The notes beneath the pieces are model-generated. The model saw only the letters and a program-made list of their open reading frames with translations. It was not told the DNA's origin and did no database searches. DNA of 64,000 bases, from the NCBI GenBank assembly GCA_900542295.1, contig UQNJ01000001.1:1-64000 (forward strand), given 5' to 3'. This DNA comes from an uncultured Eubacteriales bacterium. Lineage in GTDB: Bacteria > Bacillota > Clostridia > Peptostreptococcales > Anaerovoracaceae. Below, one piece after another: positions 35,339 through 43,503 of this stretch (positions within the stretch are counted from its first letter, which is position 1; every line of letters starts with the position of its first letter). The position numbers and the translations under genes are program-made.

Positions 35339-37024
35339 ATGAGAAGAAAAATAACTAAACCGAGGAAATCACTGCCTCATCTAAAGGTCATACCTATAGG
35401 CGGTCTGAATGAAATCGGAAAAAACATGACGGTATTGGAATGTAATGACCAGATACTGATAATAGATTGCGGTCTAAGCTTTCCGGAAGACGAGATGTAC
35501 GGTATAGACATTGTAATTCCCGATTTTTCTTATCTGATAGAAAATCAAAGCAAGATAGTGGGAATGATAATAACGCACGGACATGAAGACCACATAGGAG
35601 CTATACCGTATCTTCTGAAGAAGATTAAGCTTCCTATCTACGGAACAAGACTGACATTGGGTCTTGTAGAAAACAAGCTGAAAGAGCATAAGATAACCGG
35701 AGATCTGAGAACGATTGATGCCGGGGATAAAATCAAACTCGGATGCTTCAATATTGAAACAATCAGAACCACTCATTCTATAGCAGACGCCATTTGTCTT
35801 GCTATAGAAACTCCTGCCGGCATGGTGTTCCACTCCGGTGATTTTAAGATAGATTACACACCGATTGACGGTGAACCTATAGATTTTTGCAGATTGGCAG
35901 AAATAGGGAAAAAAGGTGTAACTCTAATGCTGTGCGACAGTACAAATGTACTAAGACCCGGATTTACAGCTTCTGAAAAAGTAGTTGGTGAAACAATAGA
36001 AAATATATTCAGAACGGCTGAAACAAGAATTATTATAGCCACATTCTCATCCAATGTGCACAGGGTTCAAAAAATAATCGAAAATGCAGTAAAAATGGGA
36101 AGAAAGGTAGCCATATCAGGAAGAAGCATGGAAAATGTCGTGGCTCTTGCCATAGAGCTTGGCTATCTTAACATACCTCCCGGAACTATAGTAGACCTTA
36201 AAACAATAAAGAACATCCCTGACGATAAACTGGTAATAATCACCACCGGCAGTCAGGGTGAACCGATGTCTGCATTATCAAGAATAGCTTCAGGCGAACA
36301 TCGTTCCGTAAAGCTAAAAAAAGGAGACATGGTTGTTCTTTCATCTACTCCGGTTCCCGGTAATGAAAAAACTGTTTCAAATGTAGTAAATAAATTGTTT
36401 GAGAAGGGGGCTAATGTAATATATTCCGACATCGCTGATATCCATGTTTCGGGGCATGCATGCCAGGAAGAATTAAAGCTTCTTCATTCACTTATAAATC
36501 CTAAATTCTTTATGCCCGTACATGGAGAATACAGACATCTTATACGCCATGGTCAGCTGGCAGAGGGGCTTGGCATGAAAAAGGAGAATGTATTTATTTT
36601 AGATAACGGCGATATTCTTGATGTTACAAAGCGCAGCGCCCATATAGCCAAAGAAAAAATAGAAGCCGACGCAATTCTTGTAGATGGTTTAGGTGTTGGC
36701 GATGTGGGAAACATAGTCCTAAGAGACAGAAAGATGCTTTCCGAATCAGGCCTTATAATTGTGGTTGCCGCTATAGAAAAAGAAAGTCATATGGTGGTTT
36801 CCGGGCCTGATATAATTTCAAGAGGTTTTGTATATGTCAGAGAAAACGAAACTCTTATAGACGAAGCACGAAAGGTCGCAGAAGCTGCCCTCGAAAAATG
36901 TCAGGACAAAAATATAAAAGATTGGAACAATATGAAATCGCAGGTTAGGGACTCACTTGGAGCTTATATTTATGAAAAGACCAAACGCTCACCTATAATC
37001 CTGCCTATATTCTTGGAGGTTTAA
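35339..37024 (+). CDS. rnj: Ribonuclease J
   Basis: A 561-residue beta-CASP metallo-beta-lactamase ribonuclease. The zinc site THGHEDHIGA is at about 78-87; PIGGLNEIGKNM near 20, SGRSMENV near 260 and HVSGHACQEE near 368 mark the family. It processes and degrades RNA from the 5' end, as in Firmicutes that lack RNase E. It is followed after 1 base by ylbF. Confidence 0.95.
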   Translation: MRRKITKPRKSLPHLKVIPIGGLNEIGKNMTVLECNDQILIIDCGLSFPEDEMYGIDIVIPDFSYLIENQSKIVGMIITHGHEDHIGAIPYLLKKIKLPIYGTRLTLGLVENKLKEHKITGDLRTIDAGDKIKLGCFNIETIRTTHSIADAICLAIETPAGMVFHSGDFKIDYTPIDGEPIDFCRLAEIGKKGVTLMLCDSTNVLRPGFTASEKVVGETIENIFRTAETRIIIATFSSNVHRVQKIIENAVKMGRKVAISGRSMENVVALAIELGYLNIPPGTIVDLKTIKNIPDDKLVIITTGSQGEPMSALSRIASGEHRSVKLKKGDMVVLSSTPVPGNEKTVSNVVNKLFEKGANVIYSDIADIHVSGHACQEELKLLHSLINPKFFMPVHGEYRHLIRHGQLAEGLGMKKENVFILDNGDILDVTKRSAHIAKEKIEADAILVDGLGVGDVGNIVLRDRKMLSESGLIIVVAAIEKESHMVVSGPDIISRGFVYVRENETLIDEARKVAEAALEKCQDKNIKDWNNMKSQVRDSLGAYIYEKTKRSPIILPIFLEV

Positions 37025-37025
37025 A

Positions 37026-37367
37026 ATGAATGTATATGATCAGGCTCATGGACTGGCGCAGGCTATAAAAGCGTCGGAAGAGTACAAACAGTACGATATG
37101 GTAAGACAGCAAGTTAAAGCCAATGCAGAGATAGATGCTATGATAAAGGATTTTCAGGCAAAGCAGTTTGAAATGCAGGCTAAACAGATGACGGGACAGC
37201 AGATGACTCAGGAAGATGTTGAAAGCATACAGCAGCTTTATGGAATTATGCTTAAAGATCCTCTGTCTGCTCACTATGTTGAAGCAGAAATGCGATTTTC
37301 TCTGATGATGAAAGATGTATACGAAATCTTAGGAGAAGCTACGGGAATGGGGGATATCCTTGGATAA
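37026..37367 (+). CDS. YlbF/YmcA family protein
   Basis: A 113-residue, almost wholly helical protein rich in Gln and Met (QAKQFEMQAKQMTGQQMTQ). YlbF/YmcA proteins form a complex in Bacillus that helps RNase Y mature mRNAs. Its place right behind RNase J supports an RNA-decay role. It starts 1 base after rnj and overlaps the M24 peptidase gene by 8 bases. Confidence 0.85.
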   Translation: MNVYDQAHGLAQAIKASEEYKQYDMVRQQVKANAEIDAMIKDFQAKQFEMQAKQMTGQQMTQEDVESIQQLYGIMLKDPLSAHYVEAEMRFSLMMKDVYEILGEATGMGDILG

Positions 37368-38055
37368 TACGGTTAAAACACCAGAAGAACTTCTTCTGAT
37401 AATGAAAGCAGAGGCCATGGGAGACGCAGCATTTGAACATATGCTCGACTTTATCAAGCCTGGAATGACAGAAATTCAGGTAGCCGAAGAAATAGAAAGA
37501 GTCCTTTTATCAATGGGAGCAGAGTGTCTTTCTTTCGATACGATTGCTGTATCGGGAGTTAATTCCAATCAGCCTCATGGTGTGCCATCAGAAAAGAAAT
37601 TGATAGAAGGTGAATTCTTAACAATGGACTTGGGAGCACTATACAAAGGCTACTGCGGTGATATGACCAGAACAATAGCAATAGGATATGCTACAGATGA
37701 AATGAAACAAATCTACGATATTGTTCTAAAAGCACAGCTGTCAGGTCTTGCGACAATTAAAGCCGGTGTTTCGTGCAGTGATGTTGATAAGGCTTCAAGA
37801 AGTATAATCGAAGAAGCAGGCTATGGAGAATTCTATATTCACGGAACAGGCCATGGAGTAGGTGTTTTGGTACATGAACCGCCTACTTTAAATGCAAGAA
37901 GCAATGAAATATTGCAGGAAAACCAAGCCGTTACAGTAGAACCGGGCATATACCTTCCGGAAAAATTCGGTGTTCGCATAGAGGACTTGGCAATCGTAAC
38001 GAATTTTGGTATAATAAATTGTACTAAGTCAAAAAAGGACTTAATCATAATCTGA
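37360..38055 (+). CDS. Single-domain M24 metallopeptidase (Xaa-Pro peptidase type)
   Basis: A 231-residue pita-bread fold peptidase. The metal ligands are in DLGALYKGYCGDMTRT (two Asp), HGTGHGVG (His), TVEPGIYLP (Glu) and GVRIEDL (Glu). Sequence is closer to aminopeptidase P/PepQ than to methionine aminopeptidase, but the N-terminal creatinase domain (about 120 residues) is absent. The start is TTG within the end of ylbF. It precedes efp, which often has an M24 peptidase just upstream in Firmicutes. Confidence 0.87.
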   Translation: MDNTVKTPEELLLIMKAEAMGDAAFEHMLDFIKPGMTEIQVAEEIERVLLSMGAECLSFDTIAVSGVNSNQPHGVPSEKKLIEGEFLTMDLGALYKGYCGDMTRTIAIGYATDEMKQIYDIVLKAQLSGLATIKAGVSCSDVDKASRSIIEEAGYGEFYIHGTGHGVGVLVHEPPTLNARSNEILQENQAVTVEPGIYLPEKFGVRIEDLAIVTNFGIINCTKSKKDLIII

Positions 38056-38094
38056 TAATAATAAAAGCTATTTTGTTAAGAATGGAGAGATAAT

Positions 38095-38655
38095 ATGATT
38101 TACGCAAGTGATTTTAGAAAAGGTATTACTTTTGAAATTAACGGAGAGCCTCACGTTGTTTTGGACTTTCAGCATGTAAAACCGGGTAAAGGCGCTGCCT
38201 TTGTAAGAACAAAATACAGAAACATACTTACCGGAGCAACAAGAGAAGAAGCCTTTAACCCTGATGACAAATTTCCTAAAGCTCACATAGATACAAAAGT
38301 TATGCAGTATCTTTACAATGACGGAGAGCTCTATTACTTCATGGATCAGGAAACTTACGAACAGGTTCCCCTTATGTACGAGCAGGTTGAAGATGCTATG
38401 AGATTCTTAAGAGAAAATGACGAAGCAACCATCAAATTCTATAAAGGAAACGCTTTCCTTGTAGAAGCTCCTAACTTTGTAGACCTTAAGGTAATAGAAA
38501 CGGAACCGGGCGTTAAAGGAAACACGGCAACAAATGTTACAAAGGCTGCTACAGTTGAAACAGGTGCAGTTATTCAGGTTCCTATTTTTATAGAAGAAGG
38601 TGAAGTTATTCAGATTGATACAAGAACAGGAGAATATCTCGGTCGTTCAAAATAA
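38095..38655 (+). CDS. efp: Elongation factor P
   Basis: A 186-residue EF-P that relieves ribosome stalling at polyproline. The modification-loop lysine is in KPGKGAAFVRTK (about 29-40); the signature NFVDLKVIETEPGVKG (about 125-140) is intact. AATGGAGAG precedes the ATG. No modification enzymes are beside it. Confidence 0.97.
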   Translation: MIYASDFRKGITFEINGEPHVVLDFQHVKPGKGAAFVRTKYRNILTGATREEAFNPDDKFPKAHIDTKVMQYLYNDGELYYFMDQETYEQVPLMYEQVEDAMRFLRENDEATIKFYKGNAFLVEAPNFVDLKVIETEPGVKGNTATNVTKAATVETGAVIQVPIFIEEGEVIQIDTRTGEYLGRSK

Positions 38656-38670
38656 AAATACCATTGACAA

Positions 38671-38692
38671 GCGGGGCGATTCTTCGTCCCGC
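38671..38692 (+). terminator. Possible weak terminator after efp
   Basis: GCGGGGCG (38671-38678) pairs with CGTCCCGC (38685-38692). The following ATTTGTTGATTTT is T-rich but not a clean run, so read-through into mltG is likely. Confidence 0.5.
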
Positions 38693-38733
38693 ATTTGTTG
38701 ATTTTAACCTAAGCATAAACGACGAGGTAACAG

Positions 38734-39804
38734 ATGATAAATTCGGAATTCATAAAAAACAACAAAAAAGCTGCAATAGCAATCATAGCAGCAGCAATTG
38801 CAATACTTATTCTTGCAGTGGGATTTACTGTATACAGCAGTGGCCTTGGTCCTGCAGATAAGACAGATGATGAGCCTATCACGGTAAATATTCCGCAAGG
38901 AAGCGGAGCCATGAACATAATTGATATTCTCAATGAAAACGGATTGATTAAAAATCTTACCATGGCTAAAATACATATGAAAATAGGCGGATATGATTCC
39001 CTGCAGGCCAACACATACATATTTTCCAAAGATATGGGGCTGAAAGAAATCTTAAAGGCCATAGATACAGGGGATTTCAACTACCTTTCCAAAAACCAGT
39101 TTACGCTGGTAGAGGGTTCTACGCTGCCTCAGTATGCTGCTGCCATCGCAGAGAAACTTCCGTTTACTGAAGAAGAGATACTATCTGTATGGAACGACAA
39201 GACTTATCTAAGCAATTTGATTGATAAATACTGGTTTTTAACTGATGAAATACTTCAAAACGGAATAATGTATCCTCTTGAAGGTTATCTTTATCCCGAA
39301 ACATATATCATCACTGATGAAAATGCAACAATAGAAGAGATTACAGATATAATACTTACTATGACTGATTCCAAACTTTCAGACAGAAGAGAGGACATAA
39401 AAAAGAGCGGCAGAACCATACACGAATTTTTATCTCTTACCTCTGTAGTTGAAACGGAATCTCTATTTAAAAAAGACAGACCGATAATTGCCGGAGTATT
39501 TATAAACAGATTAAACGAAGGTATGCCGCTGCAAAGTGATATTACTGTGCTTTACGCTCTTCAAGAAAAAAGAGTAGATGTCACTTATAAAGATATCGAG
39601 GTGGAATCAAAGTACAATACTTACAAATACACCGGTCTGCCGGTAGGCCCTGTATGTTCGCCTTCTGCACCGGCGATGGATGATGTGCTTAATTACGAAA
39701 AGTCAGACTATCTGTTTTTCTTTGCAAAAGAGGACGGAGAAGTGATATACTCAAAAACCTTTGAAGAACATCAGAAAGCCGTCGATGAAAATATGTGGTA
39801 CTGA
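38734..39804 (+). CDS. mltG: Endolytic murein transglycosylase MltG
   Basis: A 356-residue membrane-anchored lytic transglycosylase (YceG-like) thought to set glycan strand length during cell-wall growth. An N-terminal helix (about 12-33) is followed by a LysM-like stretch and the catalytic motif SVVETES (about 235-241). SDITVLYAL and LPVGPVCSP are typical of the family. It starts a mltG-trmR-trhP set that mirrors B. subtilis yrrL-yrrM-yrrN/O. Confidence 0.93.
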   Translation: MINSEFIKNNKKAAIAIIAAAIAILILAVGFTVYSSGLGPADKTDDEPITVNIPQGSGAMNIIDILNENGLIKNLTMAKIHMKIGGYDSLQANTYIFSKDMGLKEILKAIDTGDFNYLSKNQFTLVEGSTLPQYAAAIAEKLPFTEEEILSVWNDKTYLSNLIDKYWFLTDEILQNGIMYPLEGYLYPETYIITDENATIEEITDIILTMTDSKLSDRREDIKKSGRTIHEFLSLTSVVETESLFKKDRPIIAGVFINRLNEGMPLQSDITVLYALQEKRVDVTYKDIEVESKYNTYKYTGLPVGPVCSPSAPAMDDVLNYEKSDYLFFFAKEDGEVIYSKTFEEHQKAVDENMWY

Positions 39805-39805
39805 T

Positions 39806-40453
39806 ATGAATATTACAAATGACAGTGTTACTAAATATATAAATGGATTTTATACGCCTATTGATGACAATCTTTCGGAGCTTAGAATAAAAGCAGAGGA
39901 TGCGCATGTTCCTATCATTCTTAAAGAAACCGAAAGCTTTTTAGGATTTGTTATCAGGCTTTTACAACCGGCAAAAATCCTTGAAATAGGTACTGCGGTA
40001 GGGTATTCTTCATCGTTTTTCGCCAAGCTGGGGGCAGATGTCATATCTGTAGAAAAAGATGAAACTGTTGCAAAGCAAGCAAAGCTCAACATAGAATCCC
40101 TTGGTCTTTCAGACAAAATACAGATATTTACCGGTGACGGTGAAGAAGTAATAAAAAGTTTATCAAAAGATTTATGTGATTTCGACATGGTATTTATAGA
40201 TGCGGCTAAAAGTCACTATAAGAGATTTTTTGACGCATCACTTCCTCTCTGCAAAGACGGAGCCGTCATAATATCCGATAATGTTCTTTTAAAGGCTGCA
40301 ACAGCCTCAGATGAATTCGACCCTAACGGCCGGTTCAAAACAAATATAAAAAAAATGCGCCAATATCTCAGATATATTTCAGATCACCCTCAGCTTGATA
40401 CTGTTATTATTTCATGCGGAGACGGATTGGCGCTGAGCAGGTACAGAAAATGA
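39806..40453 (+). CDS. trmR: O-methyltransferase, probable tRNA 5-hydroxyuridine methyltransferase TrmR
   Basis: A 215-residue class I SAM-dependent methyltransferase of the O-methyltransferase 3 group. The SAM loop is ILEIGTAVGYSS near 53-64 and the metal site DAAKSHYKRFFD near 130. In B. subtilis the ortholog (YrrM) methylates 5-hydroxyuridine at tRNA position 34 to 5-methoxyuridine. The position between mltG and trhP supports this. ATG 39806 is chosen, 1 base after the mltG stop; an in-frame TTG at 39761 lies inside mltG. Confidence 0.85.
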   Translation: MNITNDSVTKYINGFYTPIDDNLSELRIKAEDAHVPIILKETESFLGFVIRLLQPAKILEIGTAVGYSSSFFAKLGADVISVEKDETVAKQAKLNIESLGLSDKIQIFTGDGEEVIKSLSKDLCDFDMVFIDAAKSHYKRFFDASLPLCKDGAVIISDNVLLKAATASDEFDPNGRFKTNIKKMRQYLRYISDHPQLDTVIISCGDGLALSRYRK

Positions 40454-41682
40454 TAAAACCCGAATTGTTGGCCCCGGCAGGGGATTTGGAAAAACTTAAA
40501 ATTGCCGTAATGTACGGAGCAGATGCCGTATATTTCGGCGGAGAAAGTTTTTCGCTCCGTGCAGGAGCCGGAAACTTCACGCTTGAAGAGATGAAAGAGG
40601 GCATAGCCTTTGCCCACGAGCATAATGTCAAATGTCATATGACTTTGAATATTTTTGCACATAATGAAGATATTGGTCCGTTTACGGAATATCTCAAAAG
40701 TGTAAAAGATATAGGCATAGACGCATTTATTGCAGCAGACCCTGGAGTCATATCCATGATACAGGAAATAATCCCCGATGCAGAAATTCACTTAAGTACG
40801 CAGGCGAATATGACAAACTACAGAACTGCAAAATTCTGGTACGATCAGGGGATTCGCCGTCTTGTTCTTGCAAGAGAGCTGACTCTTGATGAAATAAAAG
40901 AAGTGAGAAACAACATTCCAAAAGATATGGAAGTAGAAACATTTGTACACGGTGCTATGTGCATATCATATTCAGGAAGGTGTCTTTTAAGCAACTTTAT
41001 GATAGAAAGAGATGCAAACAGAGGAATGTGCGCCCACCCTTGCAGGTGGAAGTATGCTTTAGTTGAGCAAAAACGCCCGGGAGAATATTTCCCTGTGGAG
41101 GAAGATGACAGAGGCACATACATAATGAATTCAAAAGACTTATGTATGATTGAACATATTCCGCAGCTCGTAGATGCCGGCATATCATCTTTCAAAATAG
41201 AAGGCAGAATGAAAAGCGTATTTTATGTGGCATCGGTAGTATCGGCTTACAGAAAAGCCATAGATGCTTATTGCAGCGACCCGGCTTCTTATGAATTTAA
41301 CCCCCGGTGGTTTGAAGACATGTGCAAGGCAAGTCACCGTGAATTTACGACAGGATTTTATTTCCATAAACCGGACAATCTTGATCAAAACTACAGAACC
41401 AGCGAGTATACAAGAGATTACTCTTTTGTCGGAATGGTAAAAAGCTATGACTCCGAAACAGGATATGCTGTAGTCGAGCAAAGAAACAAAATGGTTATCG
41501 GAGATAAAATCGAAATCTTCGGTCCCGGTCTCGACTCATTTGAACAGGAACTTAAAGAAATGTATGATGAGAACGGAGACCCGATAGAGTCAGCGCCTCA
41601 TCCGCAGCAAATACTTAAAATAAAGGTGGATAAGCCAGTAAAACCATTCTTCATGTTCAGAAAAAGAAAGGAAACAAAATAA
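40450..41682 (+). CDS. trhP: U32 family protein TrhP (prephenate-dependent tRNA uridine hydroxylase)
   Basis: A 410-residue peptidase U32-like protein. Seen: PELLAPAGDLEKLKIAV at the start, the U32 signature VHGAMCISYSGRCLLS (about 167-182) and cysteines in GMCAHPCRWKY, likely iron-sulfur ligands. Members with this layout hydroxylate uridine 34 of tRNAs, the step before TrmR. The ATG overlaps the trmR stop (ATGA). Only one trhP is present here, against two in B. subtilis. Confidence 0.87.
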   Translation: MIKPELLAPAGDLEKLKIAVMYGADAVYFGGESFSLRAGAGNFTLEEMKEGIAFAHEHNVKCHMTLNIFAHNEDIGPFTEYLKSVKDIGIDAFIAADPGVISMIQEIIPDAEIHLSTQANMTNYRTAKFWYDQGIRRLVLARELTLDEIKEVRNNIPKDMEVETFVHGAMCISYSGRCLLSNFMIERDANRGMCAHPCRWKYALVEQKRPGEYFPVEEDDRGTYIMNSKDLCMIEHIPQLVDAGISSFKIEGRMKSVFYVASVVSAYRKAIDAYCSDPASYEFNPRWFEDMCKASHREFTTGFYFHKPDNLDQNYRTSEYTRDYSFVGMVKSYDSETGYAVVEQRNKMVIGDKIEIFGPGLDSFEQELKEMYDENGDPIESAPHPQQILKIKVDKPVKPFFMFRKRKETK

Positions 41683-41683
41683 T

Positions 41684-42877
41684 ATGTTAACAGAACCCGA
41701 CAGTTTACCTGTGCGATTATGTCTAATAATAACTTTCATAGCAATACACGGATTTTTTACGGCTGTCAATACTGCCATGGTATCCTCAAACCGCATTATA
41801 GAAAAGTATCAGGCCGCAATCAGGCTTGTACAGGTTATATCATGTATAGCCGGAGCTTGGCTGTCCCTGTTTGACTGGAAAACAGCAACAGTATATGTAA
41901 TTCTTTTCACTGTATTTGCCCAGTATTTTCCTCATAAAATAGGGTTACAACACGATGAAGGCATAACAAATAAGCTTTTTAGATTTATAGAAGCATTATC
42001 GGCAGTTCTGAGACCGATTACTGCAATACTTATGCTTATTGCCAATACTTTTCTGAAACTGTTTAAGCAGAAAACACATGTAGAAGATGAAGCCTTTTCA
42101 GAAGAAGAAGTCATGTCAATGCTTAAGGTGGGTCGTGAATCCGGAGTGCTTAAAGAAGAGGGCACCAAGATGATAAATTCAATCTTTGCCTTTGATGATA
42201 AGCTGGCATACGAAATAATGACGCCGAGAACAGATGTATTTCTGATAGATATAGAAGATTCACCGGAAGAATATCTTGACGAACTGATGAAACTCCGATA
42301 TTCCAGAATACCTGTGTGCAAAGGCGACAGCGATAACATAATAGGAATACTGCATATAAAAGACTATTTGATAAAGGCTCGTGAGACAAGTTTTGAAAAT
42401 GTGGATATAGAGGGGATCCTCAGAAAGGCTTACTTTGTTCCCGATACTAAGAATATAGATTCACTTTTCTTTGAATTGCAGATGTCAAAACAGCAAATAG
42501 CCGTACTCATAGACGAATACGGCGGATTCAGCGGTATAGTTACCATGGAAGACATAATAGAACAGGTCATGGGTGATATAGACGACGAATATGATGAAGA
42601 AGAGGAAATCATAGATAAAATTGACGATAACACTTATCTGGTAGACGGTGATGTGGATTTAGATGACCTTGATGAAGAAATAGGTATAGATTTAAAATCA
42701 GATACCAGTGAAACAATCGGTGGATTTTTGATTGATATTTTGGGAGAAATTCCTGACGAAAGAGATATGGGCAGAATAATTGAATTTGAAGATTACAAGT
42801 TCAAGATAATGTCCGTCAAAGAAAGAAGAATAGAGCGTGTTAAAATCTATATGCTTGATAAAAAAAAGATTAATTGA
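41684..42877 (+). CDS. CNNM/CorC (HlyC) family CBS-domain transporter
   Basis: A 397-residue protein with an N-terminal DUF21 membrane domain (about 10-125), a CBS pair (about 165-290, with YEIMTPRTDVFLID and VLIDEYGGFSGIVTMEDI) and a C-terminal CorC/HlyC domain (about 310-392). The family is annotated as hemolysin but is linked to Mg2+ export. The DUF21 region is somewhat short. It starts 1 base after trhP and ends the operon. Confidence 0.9.
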   Translation: MLTEPDSLPVRLCLIITFIAIHGFFTAVNTAMVSSNRIIEKYQAAIRLVQVISCIAGAWLSLFDWKTATVYVILFTVFAQYFPHKIGLQHDEGITNKLFRFIEALSAVLRPITAILMLIANTFLKLFKQKTHVEDEAFSEEEVMSMLKVGRESGVLKEEGTKMINSIFAFDDKLAYEIMTPRTDVFLIDIEDSPEEYLDELMKLRYSRIPVCKGDSDNIIGILHIKDYLIKARETSFENVDIEGILRKAYFVPDTKNIDSLFFELQMSKQQIAVLIDEYGGFSGIVTMEDIIEQVMGDIDDEYDEEEEIIDKIDDNTYLVDGDVDLDDLDEEIGIDLKSDTSETIGGFLIDILGEIPDERDMGRIIEFEDYKFKIMSVKERRIERVKIYMLDKKKIN

Positions 42878-42902
42878 TTTTCAATGCTCTGTTTGATAAA
42901 AT
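42874..42902 (+). promoter_or_regulatory. Promoter for the NuoEF/G-like operon
   Basis: TTGATT (42874-42879), 17 bases, TAAAAT (42897-42902). The -35 overlaps the stop codon of the CNNM gene. Confidence 0.45.
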
Positions 42903-42920
42903 TATACTAATGTACTTGAG

Positions 42921-42937
42921 TGTCCTTACATAGGACA
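42921..42937 (+). promoter_or_regulatory. Palindrome just after the promoter of the NuoEF/G-like operon
   Basis: TGTCCT and AGGACA form a perfect 6+6 inverted repeat with a 5-base spacer (TACAT), about 12 bases after the predicted start point. It could be a repressor operator; it does not match the Rex consensus. Confidence 0.35.
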
Positions 42938-42972
42938 AAATGGATGTATTTTATTTTTTGAGAGGTACTAAT

Positions 42973-43491
42973 ATGAGTGAAAAAGTATGTAACTGCAATT
43001 GTGCCGAAAACAGAAAGGAACAGTTTAAAGAACTGCAGCCTGTTTTAGACCAGTATGCAAAGGTGCCGGGTAGCTTGATAACTATCCTGCAAAAAGCTCA
43101 GGATATTTACGGTTATCTTTCCATAGATACCATAAATTACATATCCGACGCTACAGGTATCAAACCTGCTAAAATTTACGGAGTAGCCACTTTCTATGCA
43201 CAGTTCAGATTGCAGCCTATAGGCAAATATCTTGTAATGCTTTGCCAGGGTACTGCATGTCATGTAAACGGTTCTGAAATGATAGAAGAAGCCGTATGTG
43301 AACACCTGAACATAAAAGACGGAGAAACTACAGAAGACGGACTCTTTACTCTTAACAATGTTGCTTGTCTGGGTTGTTGCTCACTGGCTCCTGTTATGAT
43401 GATCAAGAGCGCTGACGGGGATGAAACTTACGGAAGCCTGACAAAGGACAAGGTTAAGCAGATCCTTGATGAAATAAGAGAAAGAGCATAG
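42973..43491 (+). CDS. NuoE-like [2Fe-2S] subunit (HydC/StnA type)
   Basis: A 172-residue NADH dehydrogenase 24-kDa-type protein. The four cluster cysteines are in LCQGTACHVNG (about 97-107) and NVACLGCCSLAP (about 134-145). It would pass electrons between the FMN subunit and the rest of the complex. ATG 42973 follows GAGAGGTACTA; an open frame from 42940 has no ribosome site. It is the first of three genes that together resemble the Sporomusa StnABC transhydrogenase. Confidence 0.9.
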   Translation: MSEKVCNCNCAENRKEQFKELQPVLDQYAKVPGSLITILQKAQDIYGYLSIDTINYISDATGIKPAKIYGVATFYAQFRLQPIGKYLVMLCQGTACHVNGSEMIEEAVCEHLNIKDGETTEDGLFTLNNVACLGCCSLAPVMMIKSADGDETYGSLTKDKVKQILDEIRERA

Positions 43492-43503
43492 GAGGTAAGA
43501 AGC

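Noticed and set aside
38664..38669. TTGACA after efp as a -35 element for mltG.
   Set aside because: No -10 hexamer lies at 16-18 bases; the place is the arm of a hairpin.
42891..42910. A Rex operator before the NuoEF/G-like operon (TTGATAAAATTATACTAA).
   Set aside because: Only one half resembles TTGTTAA; the second half does not match TTAACAA.
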